From a virus: 43,780 nucleotides of DNA. Under the pieces are notes generated by a model. That model was not told where the DNA came from and ran no database searches. It worked only from the letters and a program-made list of their open reading frames with translations. This document shows, in pieces, positions 1 to 7,827 of the stretch (its first letter is position 1; each line of letters starts with the position of its first letter). The position numbers were made by a program, and so were the translations under genes. Location of the stretch: positions 1 through 43,780 of the IMG/VR virus record IMGVR_UViG_3300027908_000013. One strand, 5' to 3'.

Positions 1-99
1 CTCTTTGTATTTCAACAACATGCAATTTCGGTCATACTAATATTTATAGTGTTTATACCGTACCTTTATAACTAGTCTGACGCCTTCTATACACCAAAC
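1..99. repeat. Left copy of 99-bp terminal direct repeat
   Basis: These 99 bases are identical to the last 99 bases of the window. An exact terminal repeat of this length is the usual mark of a circular or circularly permuted genome assembled with k=99. It is short for the direct terminal repeats of T7-like phages. The non-redundant unit would be 43681 bp. The repeat is AT-rich and contains the end of a possible small plus-strand ORF that starts near the right end. Confidence 0.95.
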
Positions 100-341
100 C
101 CGCAGAGCTTTATACAAAGACCTTAACTCGGGATAGCTGAGGGCCGGACGCCCCCAAATGCGGTTTTATGACCTGACTTACATATCGCAAAATTTTTAAG
201 ACTTAAATCCTATCCCTATAAATACTACCCCATCACCCACGAAAAAAGCCCCCAACCTTTCGGCCAGGGGCTTTCGTTCGACGCAGCAACAAACCACACG
301 CAACAAATACCAGTCCGCAGACGGGTGGAAACCCGAAGCAT
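100..341. other. AT-rich non-coding region, left part of the control region
   Basis: There is no convincing gene here. The stretch is much richer in A and T than the rest of the window, especially at 180-240, and continues across the circle junction into 43363-43681. It holds one clear element, a minus-strand terminator at 242-275. The remaining sequence, with runs such as AAAATTTTTAAGACTTAAAT near 190-210, would suit easily melted DNA at an origin, but I see no additional iterons in this half. Confidence 0.6.
242..275 (-). terminator. Rho-independent terminator for the 342-536 gene
   Basis: On the minus strand an AAAGCCCC/GGGGCTTT stem (245-252 with 267-274), with an inner CC/GG pair and a short loop, is followed directly by a run of six T residues (the A-run at 242-247 on the plus strand). 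It lies about 65 bases past the stop of the minus-strand gene at 342-536 and would keep its transcript out of the control region. In the plus direction the T tract is poor, so it is probably one-way. Confidence 0.85.
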
Positions 342-536
342 TCACTTAGGCGCGTCACCCGCAGGTGTCAACTCACGAATGCTCAGCACGTCACCAGCGT
401 CACTGAAGTACATGCGCACGCGGCAGCCACCATCCCACGTAGCCACATCCACCGTGTGTTTGCCGCCTTCACCTGCAGCTTTAAACTCAATACGATAAAT
501 CCCGGCGACAACCGTCTGCGGCTTAATTGTCCACAT
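342..536 (-). CDS. Small hypothetical protein, 64 aa
   Basis: I do not recognise the family. The 64-residue product begins MWTIKPQTVVAGIYRIEF and looks like a small beta-rich domain: alternating hydrophobic residues, a WDGGCRVRMYF stretch and a charged C-terminus. The start at 536 has a good ribosome site on the minus strand (GGAGGG just before ATC-ATG). It is the only minus-strand gene on the left side, is divergent from the late operon and has its own terminator at 242-275. That isolated, self-contained layout suggests an independently expressed accessory or regulatory gene, but this is inference. Confidence 0.65.
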   Translation of the reverse strand: MWTIKPQTVVAGIYRIEFKAAGEGGKHTVDVATWDGGCRVRMYFSDAGDVLSIRELTPAGDAPK

Positions 537-549
537 GATCCCTCCAGAG

Positions 550-578
550 TTGACAAGGTTAACACAATAGGGCAGAAT
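550..578 (+). promoter_or_regulatory. Candidate sigma70 promoter for the rightward operon
   Basis: A perfect -35 hexamer TTGACA (550-555) is followed after 17 bases by CAGAAT (573-578), a four-of-six match to the -10 consensus. It lies in the 48-base gap between the divergent 342-536 gene and the first rightward start codon. Transcription would begin close to the ATG at 585, giving an almost leaderless message for that frame while leaving the KTSC gene at 705 with its own ribosome site. Similarity to the consensus is all the evidence there is. Confidence 0.55.
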
Positions 579-584
579 TTAAAT

Positions 585-711
585 ATGAGCAACATCGATC
601 TGATATCCGACACGGAGTTGGAAGCAATCTGGCGCTGGCGAGTATTAGGATTGTGCTGGAAGCCGAACTCACGCAGCGCGAACGTCGCGCAGAAGGTCGT
701 CACCATGACTA
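585..711 (+). pseudogene. Short frame upstream of the KTSC gene, possibly split by a frameshift
   Basis: From ATG 585 one frame reads MSNIDLISDTELEAIWRWR and then runs in frame into the KTSC gene through residues of poor protein character (LGLCWKPNSRSANVAQ). One frame back, the DNA from about 638 reads ASIRIVLEAELTQRERRAEG and stops at TAA 709-711, overlapping the KTSC start ATGACTAAG. Joining the two gives a coherent charged helical peptide of about 43 residues. I see no classic slippery heptamer at the junction. It could be a frameshifted small gene, a sequence error, or an N-terminal extension of the KTSC protein. Confidence 0.35.
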
Positions 712-905
712 AGATCACCGTCCCCCTGCAAAGCACCGCGCTACGCGAAGCCAGCTACGACGACGCGACGCAGACGCTCAACATCGCGTTCACCGATGGG
801 CGGACGTACACCTACGAGGGTGTGCCCGACACCGTGTTCAACGAATTGCGCAACGCGCGCTCGCCGGGCTCGTACTGGCATGCCAACATCAAGGATGCGT
901 ACTAA
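705..905 (+). CDS. KTSC domain protein, 66 aa
   Basis: The product is a stand-alone KTSC domain, a small family common in phages and bacteria and sometimes found next to, or fused to, nucleic-acid enzymes. Family features visible are the ITVPLQSTAL opening, the central LNIAFTDGRTYTYEGVP strands and the C-terminal SPGSYWHANIKD. The molecular role of KTSC domains is not established. I chose ATG 705 because an AGAAGG ribosome site lies nine bases upstream and the domain begins at once. An in-frame ATG at 585 would add 40 residues of doubtful character. The stop overlaps the next start as TAATG. Confidence 0.8.
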   Translation: MTKITVPLQSTALREASYDDATQTLNIAFTDGRTYTYEGVPDTVFNELRNARSPGSYWHANIKDAY

Positions 906-1129
906 TGGCCGACGTGATCCTGGCGCGCGTGCCGGAGAATTTTCGCAGCGTCGAGGATGTGCTGGCGTACGCGGCAAAAATGAATTTGCCGAACGTATTG
1001 GTGCTTAGCGAGTTAGAGGATGGCAGTCTCGTATTTCTCGATCAGGGGCATGATATTGCACATACGAACTGGTTGCTCGACCGCATGAAGCACTTGATAC
1101 TTCAGCCGGACATGTTCACACGTAAATGA
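905..1129 (+). CDS. Conserved phage hypothetical protein, 74 aa
   Basis: This 74-residue acidic protein has the pattern SVEDVLAYAAKMNLPNVLVL followed by a DGSLVFLDQGHDI segment and NWLLDRMKHLILQP. I have the impression of having seen similar small proteins of unknown function near the packaging genes of other phages, but I cannot name a family. It looks like a compact alpha/beta fold and shows no catalytic motif. It is translationally coupled to the KTSC gene (TAATG) and to the methyltransferase (ATGA). Confidence 0.8.
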   Translation: MADVILARVPENFRSVEDVLAYAAKMNLPNVLVLSELEDGSLVFLDQGHDIAHTNWLLDRMKHLILQPDMFTRK

Positions 1130-1599
1130 GCGAATGGGAAACGTGCGTCGGAGAAACTGACGAGTGGTATACGCCTTCCGAACTGTTTGATGCACTTAGG
1201 CTCGTCTTCGATCTCGATCCGTGTTCGCCGGGACCGACCCATTGGGTGCCGTGCAAGTATGTGTACACCATCGCGGAAGATGGACTAGCACAGCCGTGGT
1301 TCGGTATGGTGTGGGTAAACCCACCGTTCGGTGGCCGCTTAGGACAAGTGCCATGGTTGGAGAAGTTCATACAGCACGCGAATGGAATTGCGATAGTGCG
1401 TGCGTACACTTCTGCGAGTTGGTTTCATGATTTAGTTCCACTTACACATGCCCGATTGTTTCCACGAGGCAAGACAAAGTTTGTGCGCCCTGACGGTTCT
1501 ATTGGTGGAAGTCCGGGGCATGGCATGATACTTCTCGCGATGGGCGACGTTGCCATAGCAGCACTCGAACAGTCCGGCTTAGGTATGATCTGGAAATGA
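1126..1599 (+). CDS. Phage DNA N6-adenine methyltransferase, 157 aa
   Basis: This belongs to the small phage DNA adenine N6-methyltransferase family (Dam-type, Pfam DNMT PF05869), which transfers methyl from S-adenosylmethionine to adenine in a short DNA target. Visible signatures are the N-terminal DEWYTP (12-17), the FDLDPCSP segment (28-35) and the catalytic NPPF motif (residues 65-68, WVNPPFGGR). The C-terminal part (FPRGKTKFVRP) is also typical. At 157 residues it is near full family length. It overlaps neighbours on both sides (ATGA). No partner restriction enzyme is present, so self-protection of the phage DNA against host restriction is the likely role. Confidence 0.9.
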   Translation: MSEWETCVGETDEWYTPSELFDALRLVFDLDPCSPGPTHWVPCKYVYTIAEDGLAQPWFGMVWVNPPFGGRLGQVPWLEKFIQHANGIAIVRAYTSASWFHDLVPLTHARLFPRGKTKFVRPDGSIGGSPGHGMILLAMGDVAIAALEQSGLGMIWK

Positions 1600-3575
1600 C
1601 TACGCAGACCGAGCGCGATAAGGAAGACCTGATCGTACGTCTCGGCCTCGATCACCGTCTGGCGCACCAAGCGCTGTTCCCGCACAGGCATCCCGATGCG
1701 ACACCCCCTTTTCATTTCGAGATCATCGACGATCTTCACGGTCCCTCGCACCGAGTACTCGAATTGGCCTTTCGCGGCGCAGCTAAATCAACAATCGCCG
1801 AGGAATACATTGCGATTGATGCTTGCTATCAGCGCTTCAAGAATTTCATTATTGTCGGGGAGAGCGCTACCCGAGCCGTCGAACGACTAGGCGCTATAAA
1901 GCATGAAATCGATTTCAACGAGCACATCAACACCCTGTTTGGCGGCCTTCACGGCAAGACGTGGAACGAAGACAAGATCGAGTTGATGAACGGAGTGGTG
2001 ATCCAGGCGTTCGGCCGCGGGCAGTCGATGCGCGGCGTCAAACACAACGACGTGCGGCCGGACGGCTGTCTGATCGACGACATCGAGGATGAGGAAAGTG
2101 TCAACACTCCCGAGGGACGAGACAAGACCCAGCGATGGCTCATGCGGACCTTGTTGCCCGCCCTCGCGCCCGGAGCGAAGGTGCGCATGTTGGCCAACAT
2201 GCTTGACCCTGACTGCCTTGCCGTGCGCCTGCGGAAAACGGGTGTGTGGACTGTGCGAGAGTACCCGTGGGAATACGTTGGCGCTGACGGTCAGCGACGA
2301 GCAATATGGCCGGCCCGATTTTCTTTAGAGCATATTGATACGACCCGGCACGAGTACGAGGAAGCCGGGATGCTCAACGAATACCAGCAGGAGTACATGG
2401 TGCAGGCTGTCGACCCATCCACCCGCGTGTTCACGTCGGCGATGATCAAGGTCGAGCCGCAGGTGAAGTCGTGGCAGCCCACATACGCGATGTATGACCC
2501 GGCGCGCAGCGTGAAGGTGACGAGCGCACATACGGGCAAGGTGGTGTTCTCGTGGGTGGGTACGAAGCTCGTCATCTGGGAAGGGGACGGACAGCTATGG
2601 ATGCCCGACAAGATCATCGACGACATGTTCGCGACCAACGATCAGTACCAGCCGATCAAGATCGGGGTGGAGAAGGAGGGGCTCGAAGAATTTATCTTGC
2701 AGCCTTTGCGGGCCGAACAGACGCGACGGCAGCAGATTATCCCTGTCGAAGTAATGCCTGCGCCTGTTGGCAAGCTGGCCTTCATCCGCTCTTTGCAGCC
2801 TTTCTTCGCAGCGGACGAAGTGGTGTTTGCGAAAGACTTGCCAGTGCTCATGCAGCAATTACTGAGCTTTCCGACCGGGAGGATTGACGTTCCGAACGCA
2901 CTCGCCTACGCGCTGCGGATGCGGCCGGGCCTGCCGGTCTATGAGAATTTTTCTGTGAATAACGTCGTCGACGGCATGAAGCTTACGAAGGGCAGCGCGT
3001 GCTATCTGGTGCTCGGCGCGACGCGGCAGTTCACCACGGCCATAGCGGTTCAGATCCTTGGCAATCAGGTGAGGGTGATTGGTGACTGGGTGCGTGAGGG
3101 CGATCCGGGGGCGGGGCTCGACGGGATACTGACGGAGGCTCGCTTGCTGTGCGGGCAGCGCTTCACCCTCTATGCCGGCCCGCAGCACTGGAACGCCTAT
3201 GACCCGATCGGGCTTCAGCCGGCCGCGCGCAAGCTGCAGACGTCGATCAAGACAGGCGGTGACGTCGCGGCGGGGCGAGAGGAACTACGGAAGCGGATCG
3301 AGGGCTTGACCCATGGGCGCCCGCAGCTGGAGATATCCACAGTCGCGCGCTGGACGCTCAACGGCTTCGCGGGCGGCTATGCACGCAAGGTGGTGAAGGG
3401 GGGAGGTGTCGAGGGCATGGCCGACGACAACGTGTACCGGGTGCTCATGGAGGGCCTTGAGACGTTCGCTGCCGCGGCGTCGGGGGCGTTGGCCAGGGAT
3501 GGCGAGGACACCCCGAACTATGCTACGGATGCGCAGGGACGCCGGTACTTGTCGGCGCGAGCAACTCATCGGTGA
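1596..3575 (+). CDS. terL: Terminase large subunit, 659 aa
   Basis: This is the DNA-packaging motor: an N-terminal ATPase that pumps DNA through the portal and a C-terminal RNase-H-fold nuclease that cuts the concatemer. The Walker A-like loop is FRGAAKST (59-66), the Walker B is CLIDDIED (158-165), and the segment LANMLDPD (199-206) follows as a coupling motif. The nuclease half opens at YAMYDPARS with the first catalytic Asp at about residue 301, and a second acidic site is likely at GVEKEGLEEF (357-366). At 659 residues it is longer than many TerL proteins but has both domains. The start overlaps the methyltransferase stop. A clear small terminase gene is not adjacent. Confidence 0.93.
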   Translation: MTTQTERDKEDLIVRLGLDHRLAHQALFPHRHPDATPPFHFEIIDDLHGPSHRVLELAFRGAAKSTIAEEYIAIDACYQRFKNFIIVGESATRAVERLGAIKHEIDFNEHINTLFGGLHGKTWNEDKIELMNGVVIQAFGRGQSMRGVKHNDVRPDGCLIDDIEDEESVNTPEGRDKTQRWLMRTLLPALAPGAKVRMLANMLDPDCLAVRLRKTGVWTVREYPWEYVGADGQRRAIWPARFSLEHIDTTRHEYEEAGMLNEYQQEYMVQAVDPSTRVFTSAMIKVEPQVKSWQPTYAMYDPARSVKVTSAHTGKVVFSWVGTKLVIWEGDGQLWMPDKIIDDMFATNDQYQPIKIGVEKEGLEEFILQPLRAEQTRRQQIIPVEVMPAPVGKLAFIRSLQPFFAADEVVFAKDLPVLMQQLLSFPTGRIDVPNALAYALRMRPGLPVYENFSVNNVVDGMKLTKGSACYLVLGATRQFTTAIAVQILGNQVRVIGDWVREGDPGAGLDGILTEARLLCGQRFTLYAGPQHWNAYDPIGLQPAARKLQTSIKTGGDVAAGREELRKRIEGLTHGRPQLEISTVARWTLNGFAGGYARKVVKGGGVEGMADDNVYRVLMEGLETFAAAASGALARDGEDTPNYATDAQGRRYLSARATHR

Positions 3576-3581
3576 GCGGGC

Positions 3582-5816
3582 ATGGCCAAGCGACGGAAGA
3601 CCAAGGACAAGCCCCCGGCCATTGAGCCCGAGCCACTAGAGCCTGAAAAGGATGTTGCCGAGACTGACGACGAGCCCTCCGAGACTGACCGCCGCGAGCG
3701 AGCGCGCAACCGCGACGATGAGCTTTGCGGCGAGACGGAGATCAAAGAACAAGTCATCGAGTTGATGAAGACAGTCTCCAAGGGTTTTCAGACCCAATGG
3801 GAGCGCGGCAACGATCAGCTCGATATGTGGGACGTGTACGATCAGGTGCTCGGTGGGCGGCAGGCGTACGCGGGCAACTCGCAGATTTATCTTCCCATCG
3901 TGCGCCAGGCGGTCGAGGCGCGCGTCACGCGTTTCGTAAACCAGATATTCCCGCGCTCGCAGCGCAACGTCGACTGCATCACCAGCGACGAGAAGCCCTA
4001 CGACATCATGGCGCTGCTCGAACACTATATTCGCGAGACGAAGCTGCGTACGCAGTGTGTGCCGGCGCTGATGCGCAACGGTGATGTCGAGGGGCACTAT
4101 AATTTGTACGTCGGCTGGGAGAATTCGTCACGTCACGTCGTCTATCGGACCAAAGAGCAGATCGAGATCGAGGGCGAGACGATCGAGGCGCCGGAGGGCG
4201 AGGATGACGATATCGAGGAAGTTGAGACGTTTCACATGAAGCCCACCGTTGAGGTGCTGGCCGACTGTGACGTGCTCGTGCTACCGAAGACCGCGAACAG
4301 CGTAGGTCACGCGCTGTCGATCGGTGGTTCGGTGACGGTGCTGCGGCGCTGGAGCAAAGAGCGGATCGAGCAGGCGATCGACGATGACGAGATCGATAAG
4401 GACGTCGGCAAGGCGATGATCGAGGAAATCAGCGCCGGGGCAAAGGACGACGCTGGTCAGCCGAACGCGACGAAGAAGCACGTCGATGCCGCGGGCATCA
4501 CGAGCGACGGTGGCGGGAGCAAGGTGTGGACGGTACACGAGACGTGGACGCGGCTGAAGGTAGACGGCGAGCGCCGGCTGTGTCGTATTTATTTCGGTGG
4601 TGGTGATAATGAGTTGGTGGCGTCGGTCAAGCGCGGGCCGTACTGGAACGACAAGTGTCCGGTGCTGTCGGCGCCGCTGAAAAAGATATCGAATGTGTTC
4701 AAGGGTCAGAGCGAGGTGAAGCCAGTCGCTGATCTGCAATACGCGGCGAACGATACGGTGAACGAGGCCATGGACAGCGCTGCCTACGCGCTGATGCCCA
4801 TAGTCATGACCAACCCGAGCAAAAACCCGCGCGTCGGATCGATGGTGCTCAACCTCGCAGCGATATGGGAGACGGACCCGAACGATACAAAATTTGCCCA
4901 GTTCCCGCCACTGTGGAAGGATGGTTTGACGATTGTCTCACAGCTGAAGACCGAGATTTTTCAAATCCTGTCAGTCTCGCCTGCGCAAATCCCACAGTCG
5001 ACCGGGGGCAAGACCAAGCGTAACCAGGCTGAAGTTGCGCTCGAACAGCAGGTCGATCTCGTGTCGACCGCGGATGTGTGCACAAACCTCGAAGACGAGG
5101 TGTTGACGCCGCTGCTGCGCTGGTTTGTCGATCTCGACTATCAGTTCCGCGACAAGCCTTTGACGGTGAAACAGTACGGCCAGATGGGCTTGCGGGCGCA
5201 GATGCAGGACATTCCGCCGATACAGTCGAACCGGCGCTATGAGTTTCGGTGGTGGGGTGTCGAGGCTGCGAAGTCGCAGCAGATGATGCAGGTTCAGGTG
5301 TCGACGCTGAACGTCATCAAGGGCATCCCGCCGCAGCAGTACGAGGGCTATAAGCTCAACGCGGTGCCGCTGATATCGATGATGATCGAGAACGTGTTTG
5401 GACCGCGACTTGCTCCGCAGATATTCGAGGACATCAAATCGAAGCTGACGGTCGGCGCCGAACAGGAGAATGAGTTTTTGATCGAGGGGTTGTCGCTGCC
5501 GGTGCACGAGCTCGACGACGACGAGCAGCACATGAAGGAGCATTTGAAGGCGCTGGTGAAGGGCGATCCGACCGGCGCCGTGCGCGAGCACATGCTGCGC
5601 CACCGGATGCAGATGAACCAGAAGATGCAGATCCAGCAGCAGAGCATAGCGTCGATGCAGCGCGGCTTGCCGGGCAGTCCGGGGGGCGGACCACCAGGGG
5701 CAGCGGGTGCGCCTCGGCCGGGTGCGCAACCTACAGCGCCTCGCGGTGGACAAAACCCGGCAGGTGCGATACACCAGGATCGGATGCAGGATGCGTCGGC
5801 GGTGCCGCGCCGGTAG
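3582..5816 (+). CDS. Portal protein, 744 aa
   Basis: The portal forms the dodecameric ring at the capsid vertex through which DNA enters and leaves. The protein has a Lys- and Glu-rich N-terminus, then the family-typical segment IYLPIVRQAVEARVTRFVNQ and IFPRSQRNVD near residues 100-130, an acidic middle, and the helix-rich stem and crown regions (QIPQSTGGKTKRNQAEVALE at about 470-490). The C-terminus is a disordered Gly/Pro/Gln tail after a Met/Gln helix. Size and position directly after terL match large portals of podoviruses. The gene starts seven bases after terL. Confidence 0.9.
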   Translation: MAKRRKTKDKPPAIEPEPLEPEKDVAETDDEPSETDRRERARNRDDELCGETEIKEQVIELMKTVSKGFQTQWERGNDQLDMWDVYDQVLGGRQAYAGNSQIYLPIVRQAVEARVTRFVNQIFPRSQRNVDCITSDEKPYDIMALLEHYIRETKLRTQCVPALMRNGDVEGHYNLYVGWENSSRHVVYRTKEQIEIEGETIEAPEGEDDDIEEVETFHMKPTVEVLADCDVLVLPKTANSVGHALSIGGSVTVLRRWSKERIEQAIDDDEIDKDVGKAMIEEISAGAKDDAGQPNATKKHVDAAGITSDGGGSKVWTVHETWTRLKVDGERRLCRIYFGGGDNELVASVKRGPYWNDKCPVLSAPLKKISNVFKGQSEVKPVADLQYAANDTVNEAMDSAAYALMPIVMTNPSKNPRVGSMVLNLAAIWETDPNDTKFAQFPPLWKDGLTIVSQLKTEIFQILSVSPAQIPQSTGGKTKRNQAEVALEQQVDLVSTADVCTNLEDEVLTPLLRWFVDLDYQFRDKPLTVKQYGQMGLRAQMQDIPPIQSNRRYEFRWWGVEAAKSQQMMQVQVSTLNVIKGIPPQQYEGYKLNAVPLISMMIENVFGPRLAPQIFEDIKSKLTVGAEQENEFLIEGLSLPVHELDDDEQHMKEHLKALVKGDPTGAVREHMLRHRMQMNQKMQIQQQSIASMQRGLPGSPGGGPPGAAGAPRPGAQPTAPRGGQNPAGAIHQDRMQDASAVPRR

Positions 5817-5826
5817 GACAACGCGC

Positions 5827-5997
5827 ATGTCACGCTTTTTTATAGCGCTGATTTTTGTGTGCTTGGCGACTTCGCTCAAGGCTGACGGTGGGGGTGCCTA
5901 CGTCGTGGCGACGTGCGGGACGCTGCCTGTCGCGTACGCGGTCGGCTCGACGCGGTCGATCACGGTCAACACCAGCGGCCAGGCGTGCTTGTCATGA
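5827..5997 (+). CDS. Short exported protein, duplicate of the next gene's N-terminus, 56 aa
   Basis: The 56-residue product has a Sec-type signal peptide (MSRFFIALIFVCLATSLKA) followed by only 37 residues containing VVATCGTLPVAYAVGSTRSI and ending QACLS. The mature part is a near copy of residues 25-54 of the next protein (VVAVCGVLPQAYPVGSTQPL, ending NFCID), with both cysteines in register. This looks like a tandem duplication in which one copy lacks the fibre body. ATG 5827 has AGGA eight bases upstream. The stop overlaps the next start (ATGA). The function is unknown. Confidence 0.7.
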   Translation: MSRFFIALIFVCLATSLKADGGGAYVVATCGTLPVAYAVGSTRSITVNTSGQACLS

Positions 5998-7229
5998 GGG
6001 CGATCCTCATCGCGCTGTCTTTATTGTTCTCATCGCTTGGCGTTGCGCACGCGCAAGACGCGCTGGTTGTTGCGGTTTGCGGAGTGCTTCCACAAGCGTA
6101 TCCTGTCGGTTCGACGCAGCCACTTACTGTCGACGTGAATGGTAATTTTTGTATTGATGGGAGCGGGGCGGGCACCGTAACGAGTGTTGGGCTTTCATTG
6201 CCAGCATCAGTTTTCGCTGTGACGGGATCGCCGGTGACCGTGTCCGGCACGCTCAGCGCGACGCTCCAGAACCAGACTGCGAATACGGTGTTCGCCGGGC
6301 CGACGACTGGCATCGCGAACACGCCCTCGTTCCGTGCGCTTGTGGCTGCCGATATCCCATCATTGTCGGCTACGTACGTAGCGATTGCTAGTCTAGGGAC
6401 TAACGTTAATACGGCGTTGGGTCTTACGCTTAATGGTTCCGGCGCAATATCTGCTACAACATCGCCCACGTTTGTTACGCCCACCCTTGGCGCAGCTTCG
6501 GCTACTTCCGTTGTCATTGGTGGTGGTTCAGCAATCACGTCATCGGGAGTAGGCGGATCGCTTGGTACGAATGCTTTCAACTCGACTGCGTACGCGCCGC
6601 TTGCGTCGCCGACCTTCACTGGCACCGTTACAATGCCGGACGCCAGCACGATTACGTCAGGTGGCCATACCGGCTCTGCGCTCTTTACGGTGACGGGCAC
6701 GACTGCGCCCACAATGGCGGCTGGCACCAACGTCTTTGGCGGAATAATATCAGGCCCAACTATGAGCGCCAATGGCGAAGGTGCCGTATATCTGGCGAGC
6801 GCTAACGGTCTAACCTTGATGGGAAAGGGTTCGAGTTCTGATCTTATATTTTTGAACAGCGGCGGGGGTACGGTGTGCTCAGTACCCACAGGATCGGGGA
6901 ATTTAAAATGTACCGCTTTCTTTCCGACAGGGTCTAGTGTGCCCGCTAATGGAATGTACTTACCTGCTACAAACACGGTGGGCATTGCAGCCGGTTCAAC
7001 CTTATCGCAAAGCTGGACGGCTACAGGGAGTGTAGTTGCAGGCGGTCTGGCGGTAGGAGCCCCTACAGGCGGTAATGAAGGAGCAGGCACAATTAATTCT
7101 GCCGCAGCGTACTACGCGAACGGAACGAAGGGCGTGACGTGCTCTGGTGCGCTTACTGTCATTGCTAGCATCACAATCACGAATGGCATTATTACCGCCG
7201 CGACAGGCACGGGTGGTACGTGCTCATGA
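5994..7229 (+). CDS. Exported tail-fibre-like protein, 411 aa
   Basis: A clear signal peptide (MRAILIALSLLFSSLGVAHA, cleavage before QDAL) precedes a Gly/Ser/Thr/Ala-rich body with fibre-like beta-repeat character (for example SPTFVTPTLGAASATSVVIG and SPTFTGTVTMPDASTITSGG). The C-terminal segment, GTKGVTCSG to GGTCS, resembles the knobs of phage tail fibres. The mature chain has six cysteines. The true start is the ATG at 5994 in the ATGA overlap with the preceding small gene; an upstream ATG in the same frame has no signal peptide. It lies between portal and endolysin. I infer a secreted or surface-displayed fibre-like protein; its place in the virion is unproven. Confidence 0.75.
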   Translation: MRAILIALSLLFSSLGVAHAQDALVVAVCGVLPQAYPVGSTQPLTVDVNGNFCIDGSGAGTVTSVGLSLPASVFAVTGSPVTVSGTLSATLQNQTANTVFAGPTTGIANTPSFRALVAADIPSLSATYVAIASLGTNVNTALGLTLNGSGAISATTSPTFVTPTLGAASATSVVIGGGSAITSSGVGGSLGTNAFNSTAYAPLASPTFTGTVTMPDASTITSGGHTGSALFTVTGTTAPTMAAGTNVFGGIISGPTMSANGEGAVYLASANGLTLMGKGSSSDLIFLNSGGGTVCSVPTGSGNLKCTAFFPTGSSVPANGMYLPATNTVGIAAGSTLSQSWTATGSVVAGGLAVGAPTGGNEGAGTINSAAAYYANGTKGVTCSGALTVIASITITNGIITAATGTGGTCS

Positions 7230-7294
7230 TCCCCTACGCTGTCATATTTTTCTTCGACGACGCACCCACGCTCGTTATTTACGCGAGGCGGTAA
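7226..7294 (+). CDS. 22-codon mini-ORF coupling fibre-like gene to endolysin
   Basis: The ATG at 7226 sits in the ATGA overlap with the fibre-like gene, and the stop TAA (7292-7294) overlaps the endolysin ATG as TAATG. The peptide MIPYAVIFFFDDAPTLVIYA, ending RR, is hydrophobic with a central Asp pair. It may serve to carry ribosomes across the 64-base gap to the endolysin start, or be a very small membrane-active peptide. Both junctions being perfect couplings is the main evidence; there is no family match I know of. Confidence 0.4.
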   Translation: MIPYAVIFFFDDAPTLVIYARR

Positions 7295-7821
7295 TGGACA
7301 CCAGCTGGCCAAAGGCCCTCGCCTGGGTGCGCGTATCGGAAGGTGGTAACGTCGATGATCCCGACGACGCGGGTGGGCGCACGTCGCGCGGGATCACGCA
7401 GCGTTCTTTCAATTCGTATTGTCAGGTAGCGGGCTTGCCTCAAGGTGACGTATGGAAAGCACCTGATCCAGTCATCGACGACATATATCACCGTGGGTTT
7501 TGGATGCCGTACTGTCCGGTGTTGCCCGCGGGTGCTGATTACGTTTTCTTCGACGAGAGCGTGAACAGCGGGTTTCACGAAGCGGTGCTTGTTCTGCAGC
7601 GGGCGCTTGGCGTCACGGCTGACGGACATATTGGCGTGGTGACGAGCGCTGCGCTGTCAAAGGCAGATCCGATGAAGCTCGTTGAGGCGATGACGGTCGA
7701 GCGGATCAAGGTGTACAAAGAGATCGAGGCGGCGCATCCGGTCGACGCGAAGTTCGATCACGGCTGGATGGAGCGGGTTGCGTTCGTACAGCTGAATGCG
7801 CGTACGCTAGTCGCGGGGTAG
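7294..7821 (+). CDS. GH108-family endolysin (muramidase), 175 aa
   Basis: The product is a phage lysozyme of glycoside hydrolase family 108, which cleaves the glycan strands of peptidoglycan at lysis. The signature is the catalytic Glu16 in SEGGNVDDPDDAGGRTSRGI (15-34). The C-terminal half holds the predicted peptidoglycan-binding domain typical of this family (VFFDESVNSGFHEAVLVLQR and GVTADGHIGV). The length fits the family (about 170-180). No signal peptide is present, so export needs a holin or pinholin. Two small membrane-protein genes follow immediately. ATG 7294 is coupled to the preceding mini-ORF. Confidence 0.92.
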   Translation: MDTSWPKALAWVRVSEGGNVDDPDDAGGRTSRGITQRSFNSYCQVAGLPQGDVWKAPDPVIDDIYHRGFWMPYCPVLPAGADYVFFDESVNSGFHEAVLVLQRALGVTADGHIGVVTSAALSKADPMKLVEAMTVERIKVYKEIEAAHPVDAKFDHGWMERVAFVQLNARTLVAG

Positions 7822-7827
7822 CTTTCG

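Noticed and set aside
5966-7090. 374-codon minus-strand frame opposite the exported fibre-like gene
   Set aside because: It mirrors the codon pattern of the plus-strand gene, which has a signal peptide, couplings on both ends and fibre motifs. The antisense product is Pro/Val/Ala-rich with no motif and no ribosome site fits the arm's orientation.
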